64,000 nucleotides of DNA. Source: Amycolatopsis oliviviridis (lineage in GTDB: Bacteria > Actinomycetota > Actinomycetes > Mycobacteriales > Pseudonocardiaceae). A model generated the notes under the pieces. That model did not search any database and was not told where the DNA came from. It saw only the letters and a list, made by a program, of their open reading frames with translations. The stretch covers positions 929,718 through 993,717 of the forward strand of contig NZ_BNAY01000002.1 in the NCBI RefSeq assembly GCF_014654365.1, read 5' to 3'. Shown here piece after piece: positions 39,801-48,560 of the stretch (its first letter is position 1; each line of letters opens with the position of its first letter). A program made the translations under genes and the position numbers.

Positions 39801-41045
39801 GTGCGCAGAGACTCCCTCTTCTTCCACGCGGACTTCCGGCGGCTCTGGGCGGGCGACACGGCCAGTCAGGTGGGCGCTTTCGCGGGCCACACCGTGATTC
39901 CCCTGCTCGCGGCCACGGTGCTGGCCGCGACGCCGTTCGAGATGGGACTGCTGACCGCGGCCGAGGCCATCGCGTTCCTGATCATCGGGCTGCCCGCCGG
40001 GGTCTGGGTGGACCGGATGCGGCGACGCGTGCTGATGCTGCGGGCCGACTTCGTCCGCGCCGCGCTGCTGCTCACCATTCCGCTGGCGTGGTGGGCGGGG
40101 GTCCTGTCGCTGACGCAGCTGATCGTGGTCGCCACGCTCGTCGGGGTCGCGACGGTGTTCTTCGACGTCGCCTACCAGTCGTATCTGCCGTCCCTGGTCG
40201 GCCGGGAGCATCTGCTCGAAGGCAACGCGAAACTCCAGGCCAGCCAGTCGGTGGCGTTCCTGAGCGGACCCGGCATCGGCGGCGCGCTGGTGCAGCTGGC
40301 GGGCGCGGCCAACGCCGTGCTGATGACCGGGGTCGGCTTCCTGACCTCCGCGTTGTGCCTGCTGCGGATCCGCACCGTCGAAGAGGTGCCCGAACGCCAC
40401 GATGAAGCCCGCTTGCTCCCGCAGATCGCCGAGGGACTGCGGTTCGTGTTCACCGACGCCGCCCTGCGCTCGATCGTCGCCTGCACCGCGACCGCCAACC
40501 TGTTCAACGGCGCCTTCACCGCGGTGGAGATCCTGTTCCTGAACCGTGAACTGGGTCTTTCACCGGCGGTCATCGGCGTCGTCCTGGCGACCGGTGGCGT
40601 GGGCGGAATCGTCGGGGCGTTCTTCGCCAGGACCATCACCCGCCGGATCGGGCAGGCGCGGTCGATCTGGCTCGTCCCGCTGCTGACCTGGCCGTTCCAG
40701 CTGCTGCTCCCGCTCGCCGCGCCGGGCTGGCGGATCGTGCTCTTCCCGGCCGCGCTGACGATCGCGGGATTCGGGATCATCGTCTACAACGTCGCGCAGG
40801 TCTCGTACCGGCAGGCCGTGTGCCCGGACCGGCTGCTCGGCCGGATGAACGCCAGCGTGCGCTTCGTGGTCTGGGGAATGCTGCCGCTGGGCGGGCTGAT
40901 CGGTGGCGTGCTGGGTGAGGCGATCGGGATCCGCGGGACGCTGTGGTTCGTCGCGATCGGCGAGACGGCCGCGCTGCTGTGGGTGGTCTTCTCGCCGATC
41001 CGGAAGCTTCGCGACCTGCCTCGCGAACCGATCGCCGTCGGCTAG
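39801..41045 (+). CDS. MFS transporter (probable exporter)
   Basis: This 414-residue protein has 11-12 transmembrane helices of the major facilitator superfamily, close to the DHA3-type/enterobactin-exporter-like group (FRRLWAGDTASQVGAF at the N-terminus; GLPAGVWVDRMRRRVLM as the motif-A loop between helices 2 and 3). The substrate is unknown. The GTG at 39801 has AAGGTGG 5 nt upstream; a longer reading starts inside the operator. It is divergent from an ArsR-like repressor. The stop overlaps the 3' end of convergent dapF by 4 bp. Confidence 0.88.
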   Translation: MRRDSLFFHADFRRLWAGDTASQVGAFAGHTVIPLLAATVLAATPFEMGLLTAAEAIAFLIIGLPAGVWVDRMRRRVLMLRADFVRAALLLTIPLAWWAGVLSLTQLIVVATLVGVATVFFDVAYQSYLPSLVGREHLLEGNAKLQASQSVAFLSGPGIGGALVQLAGAANAVLMTGVGFLTSALCLLRIRTVEEVPERHDEARLLPQIAEGLRFVFTDAALRSIVACTATANLFNGAFTAVEILFLNRELGLSPAVIGVVLATGGVGGIVGAFFARTITRRIGQARSIWLVPLLTWPFQLLLPLAAPGWRIVLFPAALTIAGFGIIVYNVAQVSYRQAVCPDRLLGRMNASVRFVVWGMLPLGGLIGGVLGEAIGIRGTLWFVAIGETAALLWVVFSPIRKLRDLPREPIAVG

Positions 41046-41869
41046 GCGCCGAGCCCGGCCCACCAGGTTTCGTCGAGTTCGCCGCGGGCGACGATCTCCG
41101 CCGGGCCGGTCAGCGTCGACGCGCCGCGGCTCACCCCGACCACCACACGGCCGCCGGGGATGTCGACGGTCGCTTCGCCGGTGTCGGTGCCCGCGAGGTG
41201 CAGGGCGGCGGCGACCGCGGCGACCGTGCCGGTGCCGCAGGACCGCGTCTCGCCGACGCCGCGTTCGTGGACGCGCATCTTCAGCGCGTTCTCCCCCAGC
41301 AGGTTGATGAACTCGAGGTTCACGCCCTCCGGGAACACGTCGGCGTCGAAATCGGGCTGGTCACGCAGGTCGAGCTCGTCGACGTCGTCCTCGACGACCG
41401 ACACCAGGTGCGGATTGCCGACGTTCACCGCGACACCGGAGAACGGCTTCCCGGCGACGACGGTGACCGAGGTGCCGGTGATCGTCGCCGGCCCCATCCG
41501 CACGGTCACCGACCCGTCCGCGTGCATCTGGACCGGCCGGTCGCCCGCGCGGGTGCCGATGACGAAGTCGCGCTCGGCCACGAGACCGGAATCGACCAGG
41601 TAGCGGACGAAGACCCGGACGCCGTTGCCGCACATCTCCGCGATGGACCCGTCGGCGTTGCGGTAGTCCATGAACCACTCGCCTTCGGACTCCATGCCGA
41701 TCGCGGCCGACCGCACGACACGCAGCACACCGTCGGCGCCGAGACCACGCTGGCGGTCGCAGAGCGCGGCCACCCGTGCCTCGGTCAGCTCGAGGCGGCC
41801 GTCAAGGTCGGGAAGCAGCACGAAATCGTTCTGTGTGCCGTGTCCCTTAAGGAATTCGATGCCGCCCAT
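41042..41869 (-). CDS. dapF: diaminopimelate epimerase
   Basis: This 275-residue enzyme interconverts LL- and meso-diaminopimelate for peptidoglycan and lysine synthesis. The two catalytic cysteines are Cys80 (EMCGNGVR) and Cys211 (SCGTGT). The N-terminal GHGTQNDFVL is typical of actinobacterial enzymes. TAATCT is exactly 7 nt before the ATG with no Shine-Dalgarno, so the gene probably has its own leaderless transcript whose -10 overlaps the miaA stop codon. It follows miaA on the same strand as in mycobacteria (Rv2726c-Rv2727c). Confidence 0.95.
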   Translation of the reverse strand: MGGIEFLKGHGTQNDFVLLPDLDGRLELTEARVAALCDRQRGLGADGVLRVVRSAAIGMESEGEWFMDYRNADGSIAEMCGNGVRVFVRYLVDSGLVAERDFVIGTRAGDRPVQMHADGSVTVRMGPATITGTSVTVVAGKPFSGVAVNVGNPHLVSVVEDDVDELDLRDQPDFDADVFPEGVNLEFINLLGENALKMRVHERGVGETRSCGTGTVAAVAAALHLAGTDTGEATVDIPGGRVVVGVSRGASTLTGPAEIVARGELDETWWAGLGA

Positions 41870-41876
41870 GGCATCC

Positions 41877-41882
41877 AGATTA
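41877..41882 (-). promoter_or_regulatory. leaderless -10 element of dapF
   Basis: TAATCT on the minus strand, 7 nt from the ATG, sharing bases with the miaA stop codon. Confidence 0.5.
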
Positions 41883-42782
41883 CTGGTCCACCACCGCGAG
41901 GACGCGCTCGGCCAGCCGGTCCGAACCGCCGTCGAACCACTCGATCCGTTTGTCCCGCCGGAACCAGGACCGTTGCCTGCGCACGAACCTGCGGGTGGCC
42001 TGCGCGGTCGCCTCGGCGGCGGCCCGGAAGTCGCCGTCGCCGTCGAGCGCGGCGATCACCTGCTGGTAGCCCAGCGCCCTCGACGCGGTGAGCCCGTCAC
42101 GGAGTCCCTGCCCCAGCAACGTCTCGACTTCGCCGACCAGCCCGGCCTCGAACATGATCTCCACCCGGCGGTCGACGCGGGCGTCGAGTTCGGCCGGTTC
42201 GCGGTCGATGCCGATCAGGACCGTGTCGTAGCGGGCGGGCCCCGGTTTCGGCAGGTTCGCCGAGAACGGTTCGCCGGTGATCTCGATGACCTCCAGCGCG
42301 CGCACGATCCGGCGCGTGTTGGTCGGCAGGATGGCCGTGGCGGCGATCGGGTCCAGTTCGGTGAGCCTCGCGTGCATCGCGGCGACGCCGATCTCGTCGG
42401 CTTCGGCGGTCAGCCGGGCGCGCACGGCGGGATCGGTGCCCGGGAACTTGAGGTCGTCGAGCACGGCCTGGACGTAGAGCCCCGACCCGCCGGTGAGGAT
42501 CGGCACGCGACCGGCGCCGAGGAGCTGTTCGACGCGCTCGCGGGCGTCGCGCTGGTACGCGGCGACGGACGCCGTCTCGGTGACGTCGAGGACGTCCAGC
42601 AGGTGATGCGGCACCCCCCGCCGCTCTTCGAGGGTCGCCTTGGCCGTCCCGATGTCCATCCCGCGGTACAGCTGCAGCGCGTCGGCGTTGACCACCTCAC
42701 CCCCGAGGGTGAGGGCGAGTTCGACGGCCAGCGCGGTCTTCCCGGTCGCCGTGGGCCCGACGACCGCGACCGGCCGGATCAC
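41880..42782 (-). CDS. miaA: tRNA dimethylallyltransferase MiaA
   Basis: This 300-residue enzyme adds a dimethylallyl group to A37 of tRNAs reading UNN codons; MiaB, also in this window, then methylthiolates it. The P-loop GPTATGKT is at 9-16, and the [17 protein letters not shown] and GGSGLYVQA motifs are intact, as is the insert with [11 protein letters not shown]. The GTG at 42782 has GGGAG 6 nt upstream and a GTGA overlap with the stop of the preceding gene, which fixes the start. Confidence 0.95.
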   Translation of the reverse strand: MIRPVAVVGPTATGKTALAVELALTLGGEVVNADALQLYRGMDIGTAKATLEERRGVPHHLLDVLDVTETASVAAYQRDARERVEQLLGAGRVPILTGGSGLYVQAVLDDLKFPGTDPAVRARLTAEADEIGVAAMHARLTELDPIAATAILPTNTRRIVRALEVIEITGEPFSANLPKPGPARYDTVLIGIDREPAELDARVDRRVEIMFEAGLVGEVETLLGQGLRDGLTASRALGYQQVIAALDGDGDFRAAAEATAQATRRFVRRQRSWFRRDKRIEWFDGGSDRLAERVLAVVDQ

Positions 42783-43495
42783 GCCCGCTCCCAGACGGCG
42801 ACGTGGTAGCCGACGCCGAACGGCGCGGCCGAGTAGAGGACCTCGGCGGTCCAGGCCCCGTCCGCCGCGAGCCCGGCGAGGACCTGCCAAGGCGCGCGGC
42901 CGCCTGCCCCGAGTTCGGCGGCGAGGGACGGGTCGAGGGTGGCCAAGGCGCCGGTGTCGGCCTTGGCCAGCGCGTCACGGATCCCGGTGTCGAAGCCCTC
43001 CGCGCGTTCGTCCTCACCACCGGGCGAACGCGGGCCGTGCCGGCTCGACCCGTCACCGAGGACGAGCACCGCGGCGTGCTCCCCCAGCTCACGGGCGAAC
43101 TGTTCGCACTGGTCGGCGGGGGCGGCGGGGTCGACGAGGTGGACCCGGACGGAGGACGCGCCCCCCTGCTCGCGCAGCCAGCCGGCCATGAGCGCGGGCA
43201 GCGGCAGCTCGGTTTCGGGCGCGGTCACCCGGCTGAGTGAGACGCCGAGGTCGACGCCGAATCCGCGGAACGAGCCGTTCGCGTGTTCCGGCACCTCAGG
43301 GGCGCCCGGGGCCGCGCCGACGACGATCCAGTCCGGGGAGGCGCTGGTCAGGCGCCGCACGGCCGCGAGGCAGGCTTCGCGCAGCTCGGCGCACTCGTCC
43401 GCCGCTCCGGCGGCCAGTTCGGGGATGAGCAGCGGGGGTTGCGGGAGCACGGCGACACGGTGGATCACGGCCGCCGACGTTACCTTCCCCGCCAT
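42779..43495 (-). CDS. class III extradiol dioxygenase-fold protein (Rv2728c-like)
   Basis: This 238-residue protein begins with a motif typical of the LigB-like/extradiol dioxygenase fold ([14 protein letters not shown]), and a later [15 protein letters not shown] loop includes a histidine. The other iron ligands of active dioxygenases are not convincing, so enzymatic activity is doubtful. It lies directly before miaA with a 4-bp overlap, the same order as Rv2728c-miaA. The ATG at 43495 has AGGAC upstream; a GTG at 43468 is also possible. Function unknown, but synteny suggests a link to the miaA unit. Confidence 0.7.
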   Translation of the reverse strand: MAGKVTSAAVIHRVAVLPQPPLLIPELAAGAADECAELREACLAAVRRLTSASPDWIVVGAAPGAPEVPEHANGSFRGFGVDLGVSLSRVTAPETELPLPALMAGWLREQGGASSVRVHLVDPAAPADQCEQFARELGEHAAVLVLGDGSSRHGPRSPGGEDERAEGFDTGIRDALAKADTGALATLDPSLAAELGAGGRAPWQVLAGLAADGAWTAEVLYSAAPFGVGYHVAVWERA

Positions 43496-43512
43496 CTACG
43501 TCCTGCAACCGA

Positions 43513-43542
43513 CCGACACGGAGCGTCCACCGGAAGTAGGAT
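43513..43542 (+). promoter_or_regulatory. putative promoter of the DUF349 gene
   Basis: CCGACA (43513-43518) and TAGGAT (43537-43542) are separated by 18 nt. Initiation about 7 nt later would leave a leader near 155 nt. Confidence 0.4.
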
Positions 43543-43548
43543 CACTGC

Positions 43549-43703
43549 CCTCTGGTGATTCATCTGGTTCCACGGTGGACGCTGAGCTGCTTGAATGCCG
43601 CAAGGGGTTGATGCCCCCGAAGCAAGACGGCAACGCATTACCCGGCCCCGCCGCTAGGCGGGGCGCCCGCGCCAGCGGGCGTACAGGCGATAAGGAGCCT
43701 GCG
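43549..43703 (+). ncRNA. structured 5' leader of the DUF349 gene (candidate cis-regulatory RNA)
   Basis: The leader can form a serial set of helices. ATCAC/GTGAT (from 43541, at the 5' edge). TGCCG/CGGCA enclosing a GGGG/CCCC hairpin (about 43593-43634). GCCCCGCC-gcta-GGCGGGGC (43645-43664). GCCCGC-gcca-GCGGGC (43665-43680). CAGGC-N8-GCCTG (43684-43701), whose loop and edge contain the AAGGAG ribosome binding site. The last helix would sequester the Shine-Dalgarno sequence. It does not fit any riboswitch class I can recall. Confidence 0.5.
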
Positions 43704-45017
43704 ATGGCCCAGGAGAACACGTCCACCGGTACCCCGGCACCGCACCCCGTGCCGCACGCGCTCGGTGGCGGGCACGCCGCACCCCCCGTGCCGCCCGCCG
43801 AGCCGAGCCCGTCCGCTTGGGGCAGGGTCGACGAAGAAGGAACGGTCTACGTCACCACGGCCGACGGCGAACGCGCGGTCGGTGTCTGGCAGGCCGGGAG
43901 CCCGGACGAGGGTCTGCTCCACTACGCGCGTCGCTTCGACGACCTGCGCACCGAGGTCGAGCTGCTGGAGACGCGGCTGGAGTCCGGTGCGGGCGACCCG
44001 AAGCACGCGCTGGCGACGGCCACGCAACTGCGCGACGGCCTCGCCGAAGCCGCCGTCGTCGGCGACATCGCCGCGCTGAGCGGCCGCATCGAGCAGGTCA
44101 TCGCCCACGCCGAGAAGGCGCTGGCCTCGGCCAAGCAGGAGCGTGAGGAGGCCCGCGCGGCCGCCGTCGTCCGCAAGCAGGCCCTCGCCGACGAAGCCGA
44201 GAAGCTCGCCGCCGAGTCGACCCAGTGGAAGGCCGCCGGCGACCGGCTGCGCGCCATCCTGGACGAGTGGAAGACCGTCAAGGGTGTCGACCGCAAGACC
44301 GACGACGAGCTGTGGAAGCGGTTCTCCAAGGCTCGTGAGGCGTTCAACCGGCGCCGCGGCTCGCACTTCGCCGAGCTCGACAAGCAGCGCGCGGGTGCCA
44401 AGCACCGCAAGGAAGAGCTGATCGCCGAGGCCGAGTCGCTCTCGGAGTCGTCGGACTGGGGCGAGACCGCGGGCCGCTACAAGGACCTGATGACCGAGTG
44501 GAAGGCCGCCGGTCGCGCGCCCAAGGACAGCGACGAGGCGCTCTGGCAGCGTTTCCGCGCCGCGCAGGACAAGTTCTTCGCACGCCGGTCTTCGGTGTTC
44601 TCCGAGCGGGACGCCGAGTTCGCGGCCAACGCGCAGCAGAAGGAAGAGCTGCTGGTCGAGGCCGAGAAGATCGATCCGGCCGCGAACCTCGACGGGGCGA
44701 AGCAGCACCTGCGCCGCATCCAGGAGCAGTGGGACGAGATCGGCAAGGTCCCGCGCGAGCGCATCCGCGAGCTGGACGGGCGGCTGAAGGCCGTGCAGGA
44801 CGCGGTCAAGTCGGCCGAGGACAGCAAGTGGCGGCGGACCGACCCGGAGGCGCAGGCGAGGGCCGCGCAGTTCCGCGAGCGGGTCGAGCAGTTCGAGTCG
44901 CAGGCGGCGAAGGCCCGTGCGGCCGGTGACGAGCGGCGCGCGAAGAAGGCGGACGAGCAGGCCGCGCAGTGGCGTGAGTGGCTCGAAGCGGCGGAAGCGG
45001 CCATCGCGGACCGGTAG
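43704..45017 (+). CDS. DUF349 domain protein (coiled-coil repeats)
   Basis: This 437-residue protein has a Pro-rich N-terminus (about 1-40) followed by repeated DUF349 helical units (about 195-260, 270-340 and 345-410). Each carries a W-K-x-A/V-G/K-x2-P/D pattern such as DEWKTVKGVDRKTDDELW, TEWKAAGRAPKDSDEALW and EQWDEIGKVPRERIRELD. The E. coli relative YfcJ/SrmB-linked proteins give no firm role; in actinobacteria it sits near miaB and miaA. AAGGAG lies 7 nt before the ATG, inside a hairpin loop. It ends at an inverted-repeat terminator. Confidence 0.82.
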   Translation: MAQENTSTGTPAPHPVPHALGGGHAAPPVPPAEPSPSAWGRVDEEGTVYVTTADGERAVGVWQAGSPDEGLLHYARRFDDLRTEVELLETRLESGAGDPKHALATATQLRDGLAEAAVVGDIAALSGRIEQVIAHAEKALASAKQEREEARAAAVVRKQALADEAEKLAAESTQWKAAGDRLRAILDEWKTVKGVDRKTDDELWKRFSKAREAFNRRRGSHFAELDKQRAGAKHRKEELIAEAESLSESSDWGETAGRYKDLMTEWKAAGRAPKDSDEALWQRFRAAQDKFFARRSSVFSERDAEFAANAQQKEELLVEAEKIDPAANLDGAKQHLRRIQEQWDEIGKVPRERIRELDGRLKAVQDAVKSAEDSKWRRTDPEAQARAAQFRERVEQFESQAAKARAAGDERRAKKADEQAAQWREWLEAAEAAIADR

Positions 45018-45036
45018 GTTTTCGCGGCTCTGTAGT

Positions 45037-45089
45037 GCTATGAAAGGTCCTTTCCTTGCGAAATTTGCAAGGAAAGGACCTTTCATAGC
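45037..45089. repeat. inverted repeat, terminator of the DUF349 gene (GAA-N7-TTC family)
   Basis: Perfect 23-nt arms (starting GCTATGAAAGG) flank a 7-nt loop; the core GAAAGGTCCTTTC is at 45042-45054. It is 19 nt past the stop and 103 nt before the next gene on the same strand. It shares GCTATGAAAGG with the arm of the 22089 element. Confidence 0.82.
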
Positions 45090-45192
45090 GTTCGGCGGGC
45101 GAGACTCGCGTGTCACTCCATTGTGGAGCGACGGCTAGCACCTTCGTGCGTATTCGGGCGCTCTCCGCGCCCCGCCGTGCTCAACTTCGACC

Positions 45193-45651
45193 ATGAACCA
45201 GACACTGATTCCCCCAGTACGCCGGGCGTTCGCCGCCCTGGCGATCGTTTGTGCTCTGGTGGCCGGGCTCGCCCCGGCCGCGGCGGCGACCGGTACCCCG
45301 GCACCTGTCCCGGCCTCCCCCGAAGCCGGGAAGAAGAAGGTCAAGCTCGACGCCTCGCTCAGCAAGAAGGAGGCCAAGGTCAACGAGAAGGTGACCCTCA
45401 AGGGGAGCCTGCGAGCCGATGAAGGGGCCCGGTCCGACGGGACGGACAGCCTCGAGGCGATCATCGTGCAGCAGCTGCAGGGCAGTGTCTGGGTGAACAT
45501 CGCCGACACGACTTGCCGGCCGAACTCGACGTTCTCCCTGAAGCTGAGCTTCTCCCTCAGCGCGGTGGTCACGTTGCGGGCGTACCACCCCGAAACGACG
45601 CTTTACGCGAGCGCGTACACGTCCAGCAACCTCACGCTGCGCGTCAGCTAG
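45193..45651 (+). CDS. small secreted protein of unknown function
   Basis: This 152-residue protein has a Sec signal peptide (about 1-32, AFAALAIVCALVAGLAPAAA), a Pro/Ala spacer, a lysine-rich stretch (GKKKVKLDASLSKKEAK) and a C-terminal beta-rich domain reminiscent of bacterial Ig-like folds (VNEKVTLKGSLRADEG through NLTLRVS). It is likely exported and wall- or surface-associated. I see no catalytic motif and no strong ribosome binding site. Its last 4 bp overlap the 3' end of the convergent membrane protein gene. Confidence 0.65.
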   Translation: MNQTLIPPVRRAFAALAIVCALVAGLAPAAAATGTPAPVPASPEAGKKKVKLDASLSKKEAKVNEKVTLKGSLRADEGARSDGTDSLEAIIVQQLQGSVWVNIADTTCRPNSTFSLKLSFSLSAVVTLRAYHPETTLYASAYTSSNLTLRVS

Positions 45652-46121
45652 CTGCGGGAGAACGCGGCCCGCATCCAGTAGATGGCCAGCGCGACGGTGG
45701 CGAACCAGGCGAGGAGCATCCCGAAGCCCGGTCCGCCACCGGCCGCGCCGGTCGCGTGCGAGGACTGCTGGGACCAGATCGCGAGCATGCCGTCGACGGA
45801 GGCGAACCAGCCGCCCGCGGCGCAGACCCAGGCCAGCCACCAGCGCCGGGTCACCAGCGCGACGGCGCCGGCGAACACCCCGATCCCGGTGGAGGTCGCG
45901 GCGAACAGCTGCGGGATCCCGCCGCCCCTGCCGAGCAGCACCTCCCAGCCGGCGTGTTCGCCGACCCACGGCAGCAGCTGCGCGATCAGCAGCACGAACA
46001 CCAGCACGGCGATGGAGAACCCGCGCCTGCCCAGCTCGATCGTCTTGGCCGCGCGCTGGCCGACCTCGTCGATCTCGGCGGCGAGTTCGTCGATTTCGGG
46101 ATGGTTCTTCGGTTCGGTCAC
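45648..46121 (-). CDS. conserved membrane protein (Rv2732c-like)
   Basis: This 157-residue protein has four predicted membrane helices (about 35-52, 68-85, 92-110 and 130-148) after an acidic cytosolic N-terminus ([17 protein letters not shown]). It lies immediately after miaB, as Rv2732c does in mycobacteria. The GTG at 46121 is preferred because it overlaps the miaB stop (GTGA); a GTG 9 nt further up is possible. Function unknown. The 3' end overlaps the convergent secreted-protein gene. Confidence 0.72.
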   Translation of the reverse strand: MTEPKNHPEIDELAAEIDEVGQRAAKTIELGRRGFSIAVLVFVLLIAQLLPWVGEHAGWEVLLGRGGGIPQLFAATSTGIGVFAGAVALVTRRWWLAWVCAAGGWFASVDGMLAIWSQQSSHATGAAGGGPGFGMLLAWFATVALAIYWMRAAFSRS

Positions 46122-47599
46122 AGTGCACACCCGCTCACCGGTTCCGGCGTGACGGCCGGGGCGCCGAAGCCCGGCAGGCCCAGCGTCACGCCGTTGGTCT
46201 TCGGCCGGAGCCCGGCCTCGGAGTTGTCGCCCGCCTTGGTACGCCGGTGCGACAGCAGGTCACCGTCGGCGACGAGGTGGTGCGGAGCGCCGTAGGTCAC
46301 CACGGTCTCGACGATGTCGCCCGGCCGCACCGCGCGGTCCACCAGGGACCCCGTCGGCGTGAAGTGGACGAGCCTGCCGTCGCGGGCGCGGCCGCTCATG
46401 CGCTGGGTCTCGGTGTCCTTGCGGCCTTCGCCGGAGGCGACCAGCAGCTCGACGCGCCGTCCGACGATCTTCTTGTTCTCGTCCCAGGAGATGTCGTTCT
46501 GCAGCTGGACGAGCCGTTCGTAGCGCTCCTGCACGACCTCCTTCGGCAGCTGCCCGTCCATCTCGGCGGCGGGCGTGCCGGGCCGGATCGAGTACTGGAA
46601 GGTGAACGCGCTGGAGAAGCGTGCCTGCGCGACGACGTCGAGCGTCGCCTGGAAGTCTTCCTCGGTCTCGCCGGGGAAGCCGACGATGATGTCGGTGGTG
46701 ATCGCGGCGTCGGGCATCGACTCGCGCACGCGGTCGAGGATCTTGAGGTAGCGCGCCGAACGGTAGGACCGTTTCATCTCGCGCAGCACCCGGTCCGAAC
46801 CGGACTGCAGCGGCATGTGCAGCTGGTGGCACACGTTCGGGGTCTCGGCCATCGCGTCGATGACGTCCTCGGTGAACGCCGCCGGATGCGGCGAGGTGAA
46901 ACGGACGCGTTCCAGGCCCTCGACCGAACCGCAGGCCCGCAGCAGCTTCCCGAACGCGAGCCGGTCGCCGAATTCGACGCCGTAGGAGTTCACGTTCTGG
47001 CCGAGCAGGGTCACTTCGAGCACGCCTTCGGCGACGAGCGCCTCGACCTCGGCCAGGATCTCGCCGGGGCGGCGGTCGCGCTCCTTGCCTCGTAGCGCCG
47101 GGACGATGCAGAAGGTGCAGGTGTTGTTGCAGCCGACCGAAATCGACACCCAGCCCGCGTACGCCGAGTCGCGCTTCGCCGGCAGCGTCGAGGGGAAGGT
47201 CTCAAGCGATTCGAGGATCTCCACCTCGGCCTCGGCGTTGTGCCGCGCGCGTTCCAGCAGCGTCGGCAGCGCGCCGATGTTGTGCGTGCCGAACACGACG
47301 TCGACCCAGGGCGCGCGTTTGACGATCTCGCCGCGGTCCTTCTGCGCGAGGCAGCCGCCGACGGCGATCTGCATGTCCGGCTTCGCGGTCTTCTGCGGGC
47401 GCAGATGGCCGAGGGTGCCGTACAGCTTGTTGTCCGCGTTCTCCCGCACCGCGCAGGTGTTGAACACGATCAGGTCGGGTGTGGCCTCGCCGTCACCCGG
47501 GACGTAGCCTGCGTCCTCGAGCTGCCCGGCAAGACGTTCGGAATCATGCACGTTCATCTGGCAGCCGAAGGTGCGGATCTGGTAAGTGCGCGCGCTCAT
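46118..47599 (-). CDS. miaB: tRNA-2-methylthio-N6-dimethylallyladenosine synthase MiaB
   Basis: This 493-residue radical-SAM methylthiotransferase modifies A37 of tRNAs after MiaA. The N-terminal MTTase cysteines are Cys13 (FGCQMN), Cys49 (NTCAVR) and Cys83 (GGCLAQ). The radical-SAM triad is Cys157, Cys161 and Cys164 (GCNNTCTFC). A TRAM domain follows at about 375-445 and a short variable tail ends the protein. The ATG at 47599 has GAAGGCGAG upstream; the frame is open further but without homology. It is in an operon with the Rv2732c-like gene. Confidence 0.95.
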   Translation of the reverse strand: MSARTYQIRTFGCQMNVHDSERLAGQLEDAGYVPGDGEATPDLIVFNTCAVRENADNKLYGTLGHLRPQKTAKPDMQIAVGGCLAQKDRGEIVKRAPWVDVVFGTHNIGALPTLLERARHNAEAEVEILESLETFPSTLPAKRDSAYAGWVSISVGCNNTCTFCIVPALRGKERDRRPGEILAEVEALVAEGVLEVTLLGQNVNSYGVEFGDRLAFGKLLRACGSVEGLERVRFTSPHPAAFTEDVIDAMAETPNVCHQLHMPLQSGSDRVLREMKRSYRSARYLKILDRVRESMPDAAITTDIIVGFPGETEEDFQATLDVVAQARFSSAFTFQYSIRPGTPAAEMDGQLPKEVVQERYERLVQLQNDISWDENKKIVGRRVELLVASGEGRKDTETQRMSGRARDGRLVHFTPTGSLVDRAVRPGDIVETVVTYGAPHHLVADGDLLSHRRTKAGDNSEAGLRPKTNGVTLGLPGFGAPAVTPEPVSGCAL

Positions 47600-47630
47600 C
47601 TCGCCTTCGAGGGTACGCGGGCGGGGTTCC

Positions 47631-48560
47631 ATGGCACGATCGACCCTCATGAGGAGACCAGGGGTACTGGCGGTGGTGATCGCCGTCGTCTGCGCCCTGG
47701 TCACGGGGTGCGGACCGGATCTGTCCGGGACGAAGGTGCGGATCGCGGCCGGGCTCAACGGCGGCGTCTACGACAAACTGGCCGAGGCGCTGGCCGACGC
47801 GTGGGCCGCCCAGCTGGACACCGAGCGGCCGGAGATCCAGGAGACACACGGCTCCCCGGACAACATCGACCGGGTGCGCGCGGGGAAGGCCGACGTCGCG
47901 TTCGTGGCCGCCGACGTCGCCGCCGCGAAGAGCGCCGGGCTGGCCGCGCTGGCCCGGGTCCACGACGACTACCTGCACGTCATCGTGCGGGCCGACTCGC
48001 CGGTCAAGTCGTTCGCCCAGCTCCGCGGGCGCAAGGTCGCGATCGGCTCACCGGACTCCGGCGTCGAATTCCTGTCGAAACAGTTGCTGACGGCGTCCGG
48101 GCTCACCGGCGCGATCGACCGGCGGAACCTGGGGATCGACGAAGCGCTGCCCGCGCTGAGGGACCGGCAGATCGACGCCGTCATCTGGTCCGGTGGGGTG
48201 CCGACGCCGTCGATCACGGAAGCCGTCCAGACGTTCGGCGTACGGCTGCTCGACATCACCGACCTCGCGGACGCCCTGCGGGCCTCCAGCCCGGTGTATC
48301 GCACGGCGACCATCCCGGTGACGGCCTACAACCTGGCGGAGCCGGTGACCACGCTCGTCCTGCCGAACTTCCTGGTGGTGCCGACGTCGATGCGCGACGA
48401 CGTCGCCGAGGCGCTGGTCCGGGGGTTGTTCGACGCGCGGGATCAGCTGGTCAAGGCGGCCGGAGCGGCGCTGTCGATCGACGTCCATCCCGCCATCGAG
48501 ACCTCTCCCCTGCCGCTGCATCCCGGCGCGCTGCGGTACTTCCGGTCGCTCAAGGACTAG
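47631..48560 (+). CDS. TAXI-family periplasmic-type solute-binding lipoprotein
   Basis: This 309-residue protein has a lipoprotein signal (lipobox LVTGC, Cys27). Its TAXI solute-receptor domain contains [20 protein letters not shown], the [19 protein letters not shown] substrate loop and [18 protein letters not shown] receptors normally serve TRAP transporters, but no TRAP membrane subunit is in the window. The ATG at 47631 has GGGG upstream; the ATG at 47649 lacks a site. It is convergent with a two-component system, overlapping the kinase gene by 11 bp, so a sensing partnership is possible. Confidence 0.82.
   Translation: MARSTLMRRPGVLAVVIAVVCALVTGCGPDLSGTKVRIAAGLNGGVYDKLAEALADAWAAQLDTERPEIQETHGSPDNIDRVRAGKADVAFVAADVAAAKSAGLAALARVHDDYLHVIVRADSPVKSFAQLRGRKVAIGSPDSGVEFLSKQLLTASGLTGAIDRRNLGIDEALPALRDRQIDAVIWSGGVPTPSITEAVQTFGVRLLDITDLADALRASSPVYRTATIPVTAYNLAEPVTTLVLPNFLVVPTSMRDDVAEALVRGLFDARDQLVKAAGAALSIDVHPAIETSPLPLHPGALRYFRSLKD

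Noticed and set aside
43549..43703. SAM-IV or other known riboswitch before the DUF349 gene
   Set aside because: The helices and conserved loops do not follow the known cores; kept only as an unclassified structured leader.
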